DNA of 21,906 nucleotides, taken from the NCBI GenBank assembly GCA_964458775.1, contig CAYWLQ010000099.1, positions 1 through 21,906 of the forward strand. The letters are read 5' to 3'. Below the pieces are notes generated by a model. That model was given only the letters and a program-made list of their open reading frames with translations. It did no database searches and was not told the origin of the DNA. Positions within the stretch are counted from its first letter, which is position 1, and every line of letters begins with the position of its first letter. Below are positions 1 through 8,612 of the stretch, one piece after another. Origin of the DNA: CAYWLQ01 sp964458775 (GTDB lineage Bacteria; Myxococcota_A; Polyangia; JAAYKL01). The translations under genes and the position numbers were made by a program.

Positions 1-146
1 AACAGATTTCACTTTGAACCGAAAGTGGGCAATCATGCATGTTTCAGCTATATCCGAATTGTTGAATCTTGTGGAGAATAACTCTGCGATTAAAGATGAA
101 TGATTCTATAGCGCCCAATGAGTCTATATGATCAAACCTTTTCTTA

Positions 147-1544
147 TCAAGCTTTCAAACAGCCGCTCTTTTCTAGTATTGTATCTGCATCGTTTTCAAG
201 AACACCTAGGTCAAAGGCCAAATCCAGCACTGTGTAACGGTTTCTTATGTAACGAGAATACAAAAAAGCTTTCTTTAGATGAGACGGTGTAAGCTTTAGA
301 TCAAAAACCGTAACCGGCGCTTTGCCTTTTTTAAGTATTGAGCGAATAACCGAAGCCGGACGAAGCACATCAGCCATGGTTTCAAAGACAGCTGAATGTT
401 TTTCTTGTAAAAACACAAGTCGTTTTTTTAATTCGTCATCCGTCGGCCGCTTCTGCTCATATTCGAAAATAACTTCTTTAGCTAAGTTGCCGTAAGTTTT
501 TTTTATAAGTGCTCGTTCTTCAGACAGAGTCGGTTTTGTTCTAATTAGTTTTTCAATATCCAAGCTGCAGAGGTCGAGGTCTCTTAAATGCTCATAGAGC
601 GTTGCTGTTAAAATAGTCGCAACTCCTACCTGTGCGCCGTGCAGTCCCTCTTCTCTATTATCGGCATGCGCGGTCATGTCCCAAAAATGGCTTATCAAGT
701 GCTCTCCGCCGGATGCGGGGCCGGATGAGCCTGCGAGTTTCATTGAAAAGCCTGACAAAATCAAAGCTTCGGTTAGAGCGGCAACAGATTCTATGTCGCG
801 ACAAACAAGCCCCTCAGAGGTTTCTGCGGCTTTTGACTCTGCCTTTAGAACTACTTTTTCGGGTGCACTGCAATAGTTGTCCCCCCTAATAATAGCTCCC
901 AATCGATAGTCCGCAGTAGCTGTGGGCTTTGATTCCAGGTCTGCAAGCCCCGAGGAGATAAGGTCTAACGGCGCATCTTTTAAAATATTGAGGTCGGCAA
1001 CTACCGCTACGGGCTGGGCGCAGGGAACGGTTCGTTTTATTCCCTTTATCATAAGGGCGGCAATAGAAGAGGTATAGCCGTTCATAGAAGGAGCAGTAGC
1101 TGCAACAATATAGGGAATCCCCAGCTGAAAAGACGCCGCCTTGGTCAAATCGTTTATGGTTCCGCTGCCCGCCGCCACAGCCAAATCTGCACCGCGCATT
1201 GCTCCTACAACGCAGTCCAAAGTATTATCATCAGCATGAGGACGACCGCCTGTACTGTCCTCGACGATATAAATAGCAGTTCTATGACCGTCCTTCTTTA
1301 GCAGATTTGAAACCTTGTCACCCAAAATAATTCGCGTGCGATTATCCGCAACAACTATGACTCTCAGATTGTTTCCCGCAGCTTTTGCAAATTGAGGAAG
1401 ATCATCAAGAGCATCGGCTCGAATAGAGGAATATTTCATCTCTACGCTGTGCTGTATGCCGCAGGAACATTGAGCTGAAAACCCCAACAGGTCTTCAAGT
1501 TTATCCGGTACGAACACAGGGGATTTGTCGGTTAAAGAAAACAT
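147..1544 (-). CDS. sn-glycerol-1-phosphate dehydrogenase family protein (AraM/EgsA-like)
   Basis: This 465-residue protein belongs to the iron-containing alcohol dehydrogenase/dehydroquinate synthase-like superfamily, in the glycerol-1-phosphate dehydrogenase branch. Family members reduce dihydroxyacetone phosphate with NAD(P)H to sn-glycerol-1-phosphate in the cytoplasm. Seen: a nucleotide-binding stretch AGSGTINDLTK at 125-135, followed by the family-typical APSMNGYTS at 151-159; a metal-site segment GLADLESK at 199-206 with candidate ligand D202; H282 in SGGEHLISHFWDM; and H302 in LHGAQVGV. The three ligands expected for a Ni/Zn/Fe site are therefore present. It is longer than Bacillus AraM (about 394 residues), mainly at the C-terminus. 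ATG start lies 7 nt after the stop of the cyclophilin gene, so the two are probably co-transcribed; no good Shine-Dalgarno is visible, which fits coupling. Substrate is inferred from family only; no ether-lipid prenyltransferase gene is in the window. Confidence 0.85.
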   Translation of the reverse strand: MFSLTDKSPVFVPDKLEDLLGFSAQCSCGIQHSVEMKYSSIRADALDDLPQFAKAAGNNLRVIVVADNRTRIILGDKVSNLLKKDGHRTAIYIVEDSTGGRPHADDNTLDCVVGAMRGADLAVAAGSGTINDLTKAASFQLGIPYIVAATAPSMNGYTSSIAALMIKGIKRTVPCAQPVAVVADLNILKDAPLDLISSGLADLESKPTATADYRLGAIIRGDNYCSAPEKVVLKAESKAAETSEGLVCRDIESVAALTEALILSGFSMKLAGSSGPASGGEHLISHFWDMTAHADNREEGLHGAQVGVATILTATLYEHLRDLDLCSLDIEKLIRTKPTLSEERALIKKTYGNLAKEVIFEYEQKRPTDDELKKRLVFLQEKHSAVFETMADVLRPASVIRSILKKGKAPVTVFDLKLTPSHLKKAFLYSRYIRNRYTVLDLAFDLGVLENDADTILEKSGCLKA

Positions 1545-1551
1545 AGTGCAG

Positions 1552-2214
1552 CTATTTTACAATTTCAGCTTTGATTATGTAGTCCAGCAGCGGAAAGTCC
1601 TTTTTTAAATAGGTGTTTCCTTCGTTTTGAATTCTAGGTTGACTTGGTCCTGCTCCTCTAGGTGCGCCTTCTCCGTATCCTTTGTAAAGCGCGTCGACAG
1701 TTTTCATATCTCTAACCTTGCCGAAAGGAGCAAAACGCATACCGTCCAAATTGTCATTGTTTTTATAGTTGATGAAAAACTGAACGGTTCGACTGTTGGG
1801 TCTTCCGGACATGGCAAAGCTTACCATGCCTCGCGTGTTGCTTTTTACCACCGGATCATCCTGAATTCCGGCGTCTCTCCATTTTTCGTTGATTTTGGGA
1901 TCGCCGCTGATGCCGGCTTGCGCCATAAAACCGTCGATTACTCTAAAAAAAGCTATGTCAGTATAATATCCGCTTTTTACCAAAGTATAAAATCTATCCG
2001 CACCGTTGGGAGACCATGCTCGTTCAACGTCGATAATAATATCACCCTTAGTTGTAATAAGCTTAACAGCATATTTGTCCGGCGAAGGTCCTTTAACATC
2101 TGCTTTTTGTTCGGCATTCTTTTTGTTATCCGACTGTGCGGCATCCGCTCCTTTGCATCCGATCAATACAAAAAACAATATCGTAATCCAAACTGTTTGT
2201 TCTTTTAATTTCAT
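1552..2214 (-). CDS. cyclophilin-type peptidyl-prolyl cis-trans isomerase, lipoprotein
   Basis: The 220-residue product is a single-domain cyclophilin (EC 5.2.1.8) that should speed proline isomerisation in proteins outside the cytoplasm. Residues 1-20 form a lipoprotein signal peptide with lipobox LIGC (Cys20). A short charged linker (about 21-45) precedes the cyclophilin domain (about 48-218). Seen: FFRVIDGFMAQ, the catalytic-arginine segment, in which the usual His before the Arg is Phe; and the segment SRTVQFFINYKNNDNLD followed by FAPFGKV, matching the family's Q-F-F-I and F-G-V core. Start is ATG with AGGAG about 8 nt upstream. It is the first gene of a minus-strand pair with the glycerol-1-phosphate dehydrogenase-like gene, and is divergent from panB. 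The family assignment is firm; the client proteins are unknown. Confidence 0.9.
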   Translation of the reverse strand: MKLKEQTVWITILFFVLIGCKGADAAQSDNKKNAEQKADVKGPSPDKYAVKLITTKGDIIIDVERAWSPNGADRFYTLVKSGYYTDIAFFRVIDGFMAQAGISGDPKINEKWRDAGIQDDPVVKSNTRGMVSFAMSGRPNSRTVQFFINYKNNDNLDGMRFAPFGKVRDMKTVDALYKGYGEGAPRGAGPSQPRIQNEGNTYLKKDFPLLDYIIKAEIVK

Positions 2215-2301
2215 GATGATTCTCCTATCAGCTAATCATTTTACAGTAACCGGAGTGTACTTAGTAAGAGCCAAATAGCAAGTCTCACGCGAAACATGCT
2301 G

Positions 2302-2392
2302 TAATCAATCGTAAATACATGAATATTTAATTAATTTCATTGATTAGAAATTTAAAACGCAATAGATCAAAAACCGTAAAAGTCGGACTTTT
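2302..2392. promoter_or_regulatory. Inverted repeats in the divergent cyclophilin/panB intergenic region
   Basis: The 268-nt gap between the divergent cyclophilin and panB genes is AT-rich. It holds an 8-bp inverted repeat, TAATCAAT (2302-2309) and ATTGATTA (2339-2346). Between and overlapping these lie ATGAA (2319-2323), the palindrome TTAATTAA (2327-2334) and TTCAT (2336-2340). A separate 6-bp hairpin AAAAGT-CGG-ACTTTT sits at 2378-2392. Such dyads are common operator shapes, but AT-rich DNA yields them by chance too. No regulator can be named. Confidence 0.25.
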
Positions 2393-2482
2393 TAATTTAA
2401 GAGCCGATATTTTGCTTGGAAAACATAGGATCGTACGTATCTAAACGGCGCACATTCTTAGAATACAGGAGGAAGCGCGACC

Positions 2483-3346
2483 ATGAATGAACTTCGAAAA
2501 ATAACTGTTCCCTATCTTGTTTCGCTAAAGAAAAAACGAAAAATAACTATGGTAACCGCCTATGATGCAACCTTTGCGCGGCTGATAGATGAGGCCGGGG
2601 CAGAAATGGTGTTGGTGGGCGATTCCTTGGGAATGGTCATCCAGGGCCACGAAAACACGCTGCCCGTTACCTTGAATGACGTAATTTATCACACCAGAGC
2701 TGTTTCGAGAGGTTTGTCCCGTGCACATTTAACAGCAGACATGCCTTTTTTAACTTCAAAAATTTCCATTGAGCGCACCGTCGAATCAGCCGGAAAACTT
2801 ATTCAGGATGGACGGGCTGAATCGGTTAAATTAGAAGGCGGAGTTGAGTCAGCAGCAGCTGTCAATGCTCTGGTAAGTGCCGGTATTCCCGTAGTGGGCC
2901 ATGTGGGGCTCTGTCCTCAATCTATTCACGCTATTGGAGGTCATAGAATTCAGGGCAAACGCCGAGCAGACCAGGTTCGAATTATGGAAGACGCCTCGGC
3001 CGTTGTAGAGGCAGGAGCATTTTGCTTGGTATTAGAGGGCATTCCTTCTGAACTTGCTGCAATGATAACCGAAAAGGTAAATGTGCCGACCATAGGAATA
3101 GGGGCAGGTCCTGAGTGTGACGGTCAGGTATTGGTTATTTACGACTTAATAGGCCTCAACGACGATTTTGCTCCAAAATTTTTAAAACGCTACGCCGAAA
3201 CAGGAGCAACAGTACGCCGAGCCGTATCGGATTTTGTACAGGAAACGCGCTCAGGAGTGTTTCCCGATAAAGAACACTGCATGTCAGTAGGTGAGATCAA
3301 AACCGACGGCGATTCCTTGGAAACTTCCAAACATATTACCCACTAA
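2483..3346 (+). CDS. panB: 3-methyl-2-oxobutanoate hydroxymethyltransferase
   Basis: PanB (EC 2.1.2.11) transfers a hydroxymethyl group from 5,10-methylene-tetrahydrofolate to 2-oxoisovalerate, giving ketopantoate, the first committed step to pantothenate and CoA. The 287-residue protein shows the TIM-barrel family motifs in order: MVTAYDATFA (23-32), LVGDSLGM with Mg ligand D47, TADMPF with D86, VKLEGG with E118, GHVGLCPQ (139-146), and LEGIP with the catalytic glutamate E185, followed by TIGIGAG. It exceeds the E. coli enzyme (264 residues) by a short polar C-terminal tail with no recognisable motif. AGGAGG lies a few nt upstream of the ATG. panC follows after 5 nt, so the two form an operon. 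Confidence 0.97.
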   Translation: MNELRKITVPYLVSLKKKRKITMVTAYDATFARLIDEAGAEMVLVGDSLGMVIQGHENTLPVTLNDVIYHTRAVSRGLSRAHLTADMPFLTSKISIERTVESAGKLIQDGRAESVKLEGGVESAAAVNALVSAGIPVVGHVGLCPQSIHAIGGHRIQGKRRADQVRIMEDASAVVEAGAFCLVLEGIPSELAAMITEKVNVPTIGIGAGPECDGQVLVIYDLIGLNDDFAPKFLKRYAETGATVRRAVSDFVQETRSGVFPDKEHCMSVGEIKTDGDSLETSKHITH

Positions 3347-3351
3347 AAAAA

Positions 3352-4230
3352 ATGAAACCTGTTGTTATTACAAAACCAAACGAGCTGTTTGCCTTGTGCG
3401 AAAAGGTCAGAAAACAAAATCGACGTGTGGGCTTTGTTCCCACCATGGGAGCCCTTCACGACGGACACCTGTCTCTTGTGGATGCAGCGTCAGCCTATTC
3501 GGATTTCATAGTAGTAAGTATTTTTGTCAATCCGACTCAATTCGGTCCTAACGAAGATTACGAAAAATATCCGAGAACTCTTGATTCAGATCTATTAAAG
3601 CTGAAAGAAAAAGTCGATGCGGTCTATGCTCCTTCAGCTCAGGACATGTATCCAAAAGGATTTTCAACATCCATTTCTGTATCCGGCCTAACCTCCGGCT
3701 TGTGCGGTGCAAATCGACCGGGACATTTTGACGGAGTAGCCCTGGTTGTTACCAAGCTGTTGTGCGCTGTAGGCCCGTGTTCAGCAGTGTTCGGACGAAA
3801 GGATTACCAGCAATTGCAGGTCATCAAGCGAATGGTGCAAGATCTCAATTTGCCCGTAACAATAATAGAAGCCAAAACGCATCGAGACATTGACGGTCTG
3901 GCAATGAGTTCGAGAAATGCCTATTTGTCAACTGAGGAAAGAAAAAGAGCCCTTAGTATTCCCAAAGCGCTAAGCAAAGCGCATAAGCTTTTTGCCGAGA
4001 CCGATATAACAGCGGGCCTTGTGCTGTATGAAGTTAAAAGCCAAATAGAAAAAGAAGCCGACGAGGTTCATTACATAATTGCAGCAGACCCTGACACCCT
4101 GTCCCCTGTACCGGAAAACGCACAATGCAAAAAACTACTAATAGCAATCGCAGCCAAATTCGGTTCAACGAGACTCATCGACAATATAGTTCTAGGTGAA
4201 GATAATTGTCCCTGTGTTTGTACGTTTTAA
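3352..4230 (+). CDS. panC: pantothenate synthetase (pantoate-beta-alanine ligase)
   Basis: PanC (EC 6.3.2.1) joins pantoate and beta-alanine with ATP through a pantoyl-adenylate, completing pantothenate. The 292-residue length is normal. Seen: the HIGH-type nucleotide-binding motif in PTMGALHDGH (30-39), FVNPTQFGPNEDYEKYPRT (58-76), RPGHFDGV (122-129), FGRKDYQQLQ (147-156) and the KMSKS-like segment LAMSSRNAYLS (183-193). It starts 5 nt after the panB stop, across an A-run with no Shine-Dalgarno, which suggests translation coupled to panB. No panD (aspartate decarboxylase) follows, so beta-alanine must come from a gene elsewhere or another route. Confidence 0.97.
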   Translation: MKPVVITKPNELFALCEKVRKQNRRVGFVPTMGALHDGHLSLVDAASAYSDFIVVSIFVNPTQFGPNEDYEKYPRTLDSDLLKLKEKVDAVYAPSAQDMYPKGFSTSISVSGLTSGLCGANRPGHFDGVALVVTKLLCAVGPCSAVFGRKDYQQLQVIKRMVQDLNLPVTIIEAKTHRDIDGLAMSSRNAYLSTEERKRALSIPKALSKAHKLFAETDITAGLVLYEVKSQIEKEADEVHYIIAADPDTLSPVPENAQCKKLLIAIAAKFGSTRLIDNIVLGEDNCPCVCTF

Positions 4231-4448
4231 TAGCGACAAATCTCACATTACAATTAGAATGCTGCATTTAGGCAATTTCTGTTCGTCAAATACATTCATA
4301 TCGGCGATACTGAATATTTAAGATCACCCAAAAATGACATTGTGTTTGTTGTATTTTTTTAGTTCTAACGTGGTCTCCCGGGTTTGGAGTGGTAAAATCA
4401 ATTTTGAGTTTTGTTGCGTCGGGACATTACTAACTACAAATAGGAGCA

Positions 4449-4919
4449 ATGGTGACTGAAATGATGCAAACAGAAGTAAAGCTGCTTTTTGTGCTTCACT
4501 GTCTTGTATGGATTATGTGCGTATTGATTGCAGGTTGTCTTGGAAATAATCTCTGCGGGAAAGAAATGGTGGAATCGAATGGACGATGTATCATTCTTAT
4601 GGATACAGAGACCTACATTGCAGGAAACGAAACGGACTCAGATCCGGTTGAAGATGCCGGAGATACTGACAACGGTGCTGATTCAGCAGGCTCAGGATTG
4701 CCTAAAGGAATGAACGACCATTGTACGTCTCATAAAGACTGTTCCAGTGTGGCCGACTACTGTTTGCAACCCAGTTTTCCAGATTTAAATGGATTTTGCA
4801 CGCTGCAAGGATGTGTCGTAGACCCAAATGACTGCCCTAGCGGATACTCCTGCATGGATTTGTCGGTATATCTCGGCTCCCTGCCTACAGTCTGCACGCC
4901 TGAAGGGGGTAATAAATGA
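4449..4919 (+). CDS. Cys-rich lipoprotein of unknown function
   Basis: I do not recognise a named family. The N-terminus is a lipoprotein signal peptide with lipobox LIAGC (Cys30). An acidic, Asp/Gly/Ser-rich linker (about 60-83) leads to a C-terminal domain with eight cysteines (C92, C98, C105, C117, C122, C129, C135, C149), spaced as in the small disulfide-rich 'C-x5-C...C-P-x-G-Y-x-C' modules common in myxobacterial and Bradymonadota surface lipoproteins. The start is uncertain: AGGAG at 4442-4446 is only 2 nt from the ATG at 4449, but sits 5 nt before an in-frame GTG at 4452 and 14 nt before ATG at 4461. The last two are more plausible, and the lipobox is unaffected. Its stop overlaps the porin start by ATGA, so it is translationally coupled to the porin. 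Confidence 0.75.
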   Translation: MVTEMMQTEVKLLFVLHCLVWIMCVLIAGCLGNNLCGKEMVESNGRCIILMDTETYIAGNETDSDPVEDAGDTDNGADSAGSGLPKGMNDHCTSHKDCSSVADYCLQPSFPDLNGFCTLQGCVVDPNDCPSGYSCMDLSVYLGSLPTVCTPEGGNK

Positions 4920-6454
4920 TGCATTTTCAGTTTTCGTTAAAAGCGTCTAAGGGGGTTGGGTTTTTGGTTTGTTTTTGTCTGTTAACATGGTCTGCTTCCA
5001 TTGCTGCACAACAGTTAGAATTAAAGGCAGATAATGAGAACCGTAGCGATTTAGAACAGAAACAGAGAGAATATAGTTCGACCGGCACGTCAACCGAGAA
5101 TATTTCTGACACACATACGTCTTCAGACAAGGAGGTTGTGGAGGATGAGTCAAATTCGAAACGTGATTTGGAGTTCGAAGCGTTAAAAGCTCGGGTCCGG
5201 GCTCTTGAGGAAAAAGCTGCTGTTGATGAAGAAGAGGTTGCCGATTTGAAAATGCGTCTTGATATGCAGGAAGAGAACGATGTTGTTCGCATGACTGAAA
5301 AAGAACGAGAACTAAAAGTATACGGCTTTATGGATGTTCAATTCAGCAAGTTCTTCTATCCCAAAGACGGTTTGCTCGACGGATTGGTTCCCAAATCAAC
5401 CTCCTTTGCTCTTGGACATTGGAACATGTTTTTAGAAAAACCCCTCAATGAGCACTTTAGAGTGCTTGGTGAAGTACGTTTTTTATTTCAGCCGTTGGGA
5501 GAGGAGGCGGACGGATGGATGGGGTCCGGCAACTTTGAAAGAGCAAATACAAAAGCCACGGATTGGCTTGATGCCTACTATTTCAATTGGGGCGGTATCG
5601 CCATACAGCGTGCATTTATCGAATACAAACTTAACGACTATTTTGGGGTAAAGGTGGGACATTATCTAACACCTTACGGCATTTGGAACGAAAACCATGC
5701 CTCAACGGTGGTTATATCTGCGCACCGGCCTTATTTGAATACAACTAGATATTTACCGGAAGCACAAACCGGTCTTTACTTTTTCGGTCGAGCATTTGCG
5801 GGAGACAAGGTTTCAATGGATTATGGATTTACCGTTTCCAACGGTCGCGGACCGACTGTAGAGGTATATGATCTGGATGAGAATAAGGGTCTAGGACTGA
5901 GCTATAGGCTCGCTTACGACGGACCGGTGAAAATCGGGGCAGGCACATATCTTTATATGGGCGACTGCACGGACACAGAACGTAGTCTCGCTCCGCCTAC
6001 TCAAGGTGTTGATTTTGTAGAAACCGTTACACTAGAATACAAAGAGAAAGTCTTCTCACTTCATTTACAATTTGAATGGAAAGGCTTGCTCATTCAGGGG
6101 GAATATGTGCGATCGCTGATAGAGTATCAGAACGGCCATCGACCGTCAGTTGACTACGGTATCGGTAGAGAATATGCGCCTGATCACGTTGAACAGGGTG
6201 CCTATGCTCTTCTCGGATATATGTTGCCGTTTGAGAAAGTCCAGCTTAGACCTTATTTATTTTACGAATATATGGATCCGCCTGACTGGTCCGGATATCC
6301 TTACGGGCATACGTACGGCGGCGGTCTAAACTGGCGAATAATTCCGGCTGTTGTTTGGAAACTGGAGTACTACCGCGTTAATATTGATGAGACAGAAAAT
6401 ATACCGACGAACGACTTGAGCGTTCTTGTAACACAACTCGCGGTTTCCTATTGA
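4916..6454 (+). CDS. outer-membrane porin with N-terminal coiled coil (phosphate-selective O/P or DcaP-like)
   Basis: The 512-residue product has a signal peptide ending near residue 30-31 (SIAA/QQ), a Ser/Thr/Glu-rich stretch, a predicted coiled coil (about 82-132, rich in Glu/Lys/Leu heptads such as EALKARVRALEEKAAVDEEE), and a beta-barrel from about 133 (LKVYGFMDVQFSKFF) to the end. The barrel shows alternating aromatic strands and ends in LAVSY, a terminal aromatic as recognised by the Bam machinery. The layout of coiled coil before barrel is that of trimeric porins of the OprO/OprP or DcaP type; the substrate cannot be read from sequence. The start overlaps the previous stop by 4 nt (ATGA), with a G-rich ribosome binding site at 4903-4910. 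A small phosphate-binding-like protein follows after 25 nt, which hints at anion uptake. Confidence 0.8.
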   Translation: MMHFQFSLKASKGVGFLVCFCLLTWSASIAAQQLELKADNENRSDLEQKQREYSSTGTSTENISDTHTSSDKEVVEDESNSKRDLEFEALKARVRALEEKAAVDEEEVADLKMRLDMQEENDVVRMTEKERELKVYGFMDVQFSKFFYPKDGLLDGLVPKSTSFALGHWNMFLEKPLNEHFRVLGEVRFLFQPLGEEADGWMGSGNFERANTKATDWLDAYYFNWGGIAIQRAFIEYKLNDYFGVKVGHYLTPYGIWNENHASTVVISAHRPYLNTTRYLPEAQTGLYFFGRAFAGDKVSMDYGFTVSNGRGPTVEVYDLDENKGLGLSYRLAYDGPVKIGAGTYLYMGDCTDTERSLAPPTQGVDFVETVTLEYKEKVFSLHLQFEWKGLLIQGEYVRSLIEYQNGHRPSVDYGIGREYAPDHVEQGAYALLGYMLPFEKVQLRPYLFYEYMDPPDWSGYPYGHTYGGGLNWRIIPAVVWKLEYYRVNIDETENIPTNDLSVLVTQLAVSY

Positions 6455-6479
6455 ATTTGGAAAAAAAGAAAGGGTAACC

Positions 6480-6929
6480 ATGAAAATTATCCGACATACA
6501 ATATTAGCAATCGGTATATGGATGATTTATTCTGTCTTATTTCCTACGATAAGCACAGCTGAATCTCCTGAAGATATTGTGGTGTTTGTTCATCAGACCG
6601 GCACTCTGAAAAGCATTAGTATTGATGAACTCAAACAGCTTTTTCTCAAACAAAAAACCTCTTGGTCGTCAGGAGAAAGCGTCGTAACAATCAATGCTCC
6701 GGAGGGATCATCTTTGCGAAATCAATTTCGAACAGCAGTACTCGCTATGACTGCCGTAGAAGAGGCGACCCACTGGGAAACAGTTCGAATTCGAAACCAA
6801 ATCGCAAAACCCGCAGAGATGCTCAATACACCCAAGGCGGTGTTTCGATTAAAAAACGCTGTTAGTTATGCGTTTAGAAAAGATGTACCGGATAATGTGG
6901 TAAAGGTTATTTTGGTAATTCCCAAATAA
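6480..6929 (+). CDS. small periplasmic phosphate-binding-like (PBP-like) protein
   Basis: This 149-residue protein has a signal peptide (about 1-27, STA/ES) and a single PstS/PBP-like lobe. Seen: the pattern IVVFVHQTGTLKSISIDELKQLFL, then SWSSGESVVTINAPEGSSLRNQFRTAVL and HWE...KPAEML, then an Ala/Val stretch ending VVKVILVIPK. This is the layout of the short 'phosphate ABC transporter substrate-binding' proteins that are about half the size of true PstS (over 300 residues). With one lobe it is unlikely to work as a normal two-lobe transporter receptor, and no permease or ATPase gene is nearby. The ATG has AAAGGG a few nt upstream. It is the last gene of the lipoprotein-porin operon and converges on a chemoreceptor gene 13 nt away. 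A role in anion sensing or presentation is inference. Confidence 0.7.
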   Translation: MKIIRHTILAIGIWMIYSVLFPTISTAESPEDIVVFVHQTGTLKSISIDELKQLFLKQKTSWSSGESVVTINAPEGSSLRNQFRTAVLAMTAVEEATHWETVRIRNQIAKPAEMLNTPKAVFRLKNAVSYAFRKDVPDNVVKVILVIPK

Positions 6930-6942
6930 CCATTTTTGAAGA

Positions 6943-8508
6943 TTATGTATTGTCAGGTGTACGCCACATATCAACCATCTCTGAGAGCTGCGCCAAGGTT
7001 TGGCTCAATTGTTTATTGCCTCCCACAATACTGCGACTGATACTCTGATTTTCAAGTGCGGTGGTATTGATCTCTTCGATTGCAGCAGCTATTTGCGCCA
7101 AACCTATGGTCTGTTGTTGAATGTTAGTTGCGATCAATTTTGCAAAATCCGAGTTCTCTCGAATAGCCTCACTAAGATCATTCATTACAAAGCCGGCATT
7201 GGCAATCGTATTTACGCCCTCCTCAGTTCGCTCTTTACCCTGTTGCGCTGTTGATACCATTGTTTCAATGGCCGCTCTTATGGCTGTGAGTGTGCCTGTT
7301 ATTTGTAGGGTCGCATCTTTAGATTGCTGCGCCAGGTCTTTTACTTCCTGGGCTACAACAGCAAAACCGGAACCAAACTCGCCGGCCTTTGCCGCCTCGA
7401 TAGAAGCATTAACCGCGAGAATTTTGGACTGTTCGGCAATGGAGTTCACAGATTGAATGATATTACCTACTTCTTCGACCGCATTGAGCAGATTCTTGCT
7501 CTTTTCGGAGATATTGAGAGATTCATCCTTGATCTGCATGATGATCTCATAAGTTTTTTCGATGGTCTGCTTGCCGCGATTGGACGCTTCAGATGTTTTC
7601 TCGGCAGCAGCAACAATATGTTTTGCGTTGATCGCTGAGCTCTGTCCGCCCTTTTCCATTTCTTCTACGGTCGCAGCAGTTTCGTTGACAGCAGCTGCCT
7701 GTTGAGTGGCGGAAGATGCCAGATTGGCCATCGTGCCTTCGGTCTCTTTGGAAATATTTGAAATCTTTGATATCAACATCTTGATGGCGATTACTTGAGA
7801 TTGCATGGCTTCCGCCATTCTTTTCACCGAAGTTCCAAGACGATTAAGCTCATGAAATTGTATTGCTCCTATTTCTATTTTTTCCAAATTTCCGTCAGCG
7901 ATATTTTCGGACGCCTCAACAAGTGAATTAATTGGCCTGAGCAATCGACTACCGAGAAAATAGGCGGAAGCCGTTACCAGTACAATACCGATAAAACCGG
8001 CAATCAGTAACATGACAAAACCGGCGGTCTTTTGTTTTTTGTATGCTTTAATACTTTTAACAATAATCACAATACCGACATCTGTTCCGCCTTCCGGATC
8101 AATCACAGCCGCTCCGATTATGACATCGTCTGTAACATAAGTCCCACCATGAGGCGTACCGCTGCCGACAATTAAATACTTTTCGAGTTCTGCGTCTTCT
8201 TTAGACTTCGATAAAATATTTCGATTTGTATCAACCACTCCTATACCCATAGTTTCCGGATGTTTTTTGGCGTGCGCTTCCAACTTGCCAGTCAAGCCGG
8301 ACAAGTCCTTAGCCGCCGCTTCAAACGCAATGTCTGTAGCTGTGGCTATACTCTCGGTAGAGACTTCTCGCTTCAGTAAATCAAAGTATTGTTGATCTGT
8401 TTTAGAAACAATACTGTTAAAAAGAATCGACAAAATACAGATAATAATGACCCAGATACCGGTCATGCTAAGGGTGAGATTCCATTTGAGAGACAGTTGT
8501 CGTTTCAT
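6943..8508 (-). CDS. methyl-accepting chemotaxis protein
   Basis: A 521-residue transmembrane chemoreceptor that signals to CheA/CheW. Order: short cytoplasmic N-terminus, TM1 about 12-34, periplasmic sensor about 35-160, TM2 about 162-185, HAMP about 186-240, and a cytoplasmic signalling coiled coil to the end. The hairpin tip is clear at about 357-390 (SIAEQSKILAVNASIEAAKAGE, then GSGFAVVAQEVKDLA), close to the family consensus. The sensor is about 125 residues; its distal part (IGAAVIDPEGGTDVGIVII) resembles a single Cache-like fold, but the ligand is unknown. There is no C-terminal NWETF-type CheR tether. ATG start with GAGG about 8 nt upstream. It faces the PBP-like/porin operon tail to tail. 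No che genes are in the window. Confidence 0.95.
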   Translation of the reverse strand: MKRQLSLKWNLTLSMTGIWVIIICILSILFNSIVSKTDQQYFDLLKREVSTESIATATDIAFEAAAKDLSGLTGKLEAHAKKHPETMGIGVVDTNRNILSKSKEDAELEKYLIVGSGTPHGGTYVTDDVIIGAAVIDPEGGTDVGIVIIVKSIKAYKKQKTAGFVMLLIAGFIGIVLVTASAYFLGSRLLRPINSLVEASENIADGNLEKIEIGAIQFHELNRLGTSVKRMAEAMQSQVIAIKMLISKISNISKETEGTMANLASSATQQAAAVNETAATVEEMEKGGQSSAINAKHIVAAAEKTSEASNRGKQTIEKTYEIIMQIKDESLNISEKSKNLLNAVEEVGNIIQSVNSIAEQSKILAVNASIEAAKAGEFGSGFAVVAQEVKDLAQQSKDATLQITGTLTAIRAAIETMVSTAQQGKERTEEGVNTIANAGFVMNDLSEAIRENSDFAKLIATNIQQQTIGLAQIAAAIEEINTTALENQSISRSIVGGNKQLSQTLAQLSEMVDMWRTPDNT

Positions 8509-8612
8509 ATGTTCAGCCTCAATGTTCTCTCCTAGCCAACCGTCCTGGTGCTGCTTGCATTTAAGGTTGCAGTTCTAAAATAGTAGCTTCTATGTAAATA
8601 CTTTCTTCTTGC

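Noticed and set aside
2..103. Possible 3' end of a plus-strand gene entering from the left (stop at 101-103)
   Set aside because: About 33 codons are open to the window edge with plausible composition, but another frame is also open to 81 and no family is recognisable, so it cannot be supported.
6930..6942. Bidirectional terminator between the convergent PBP-like and mcp genes
   Set aside because: Only 13 nt separate the stop codons and no GC-rich stem with a T-run is visible there.
7000..7638. Several plus-strand open frames opposite the chemoreceptor gene
   Set aside because: They are antisense shadows of a clearly conserved MCP signalling domain and show no start signals or family motifs.
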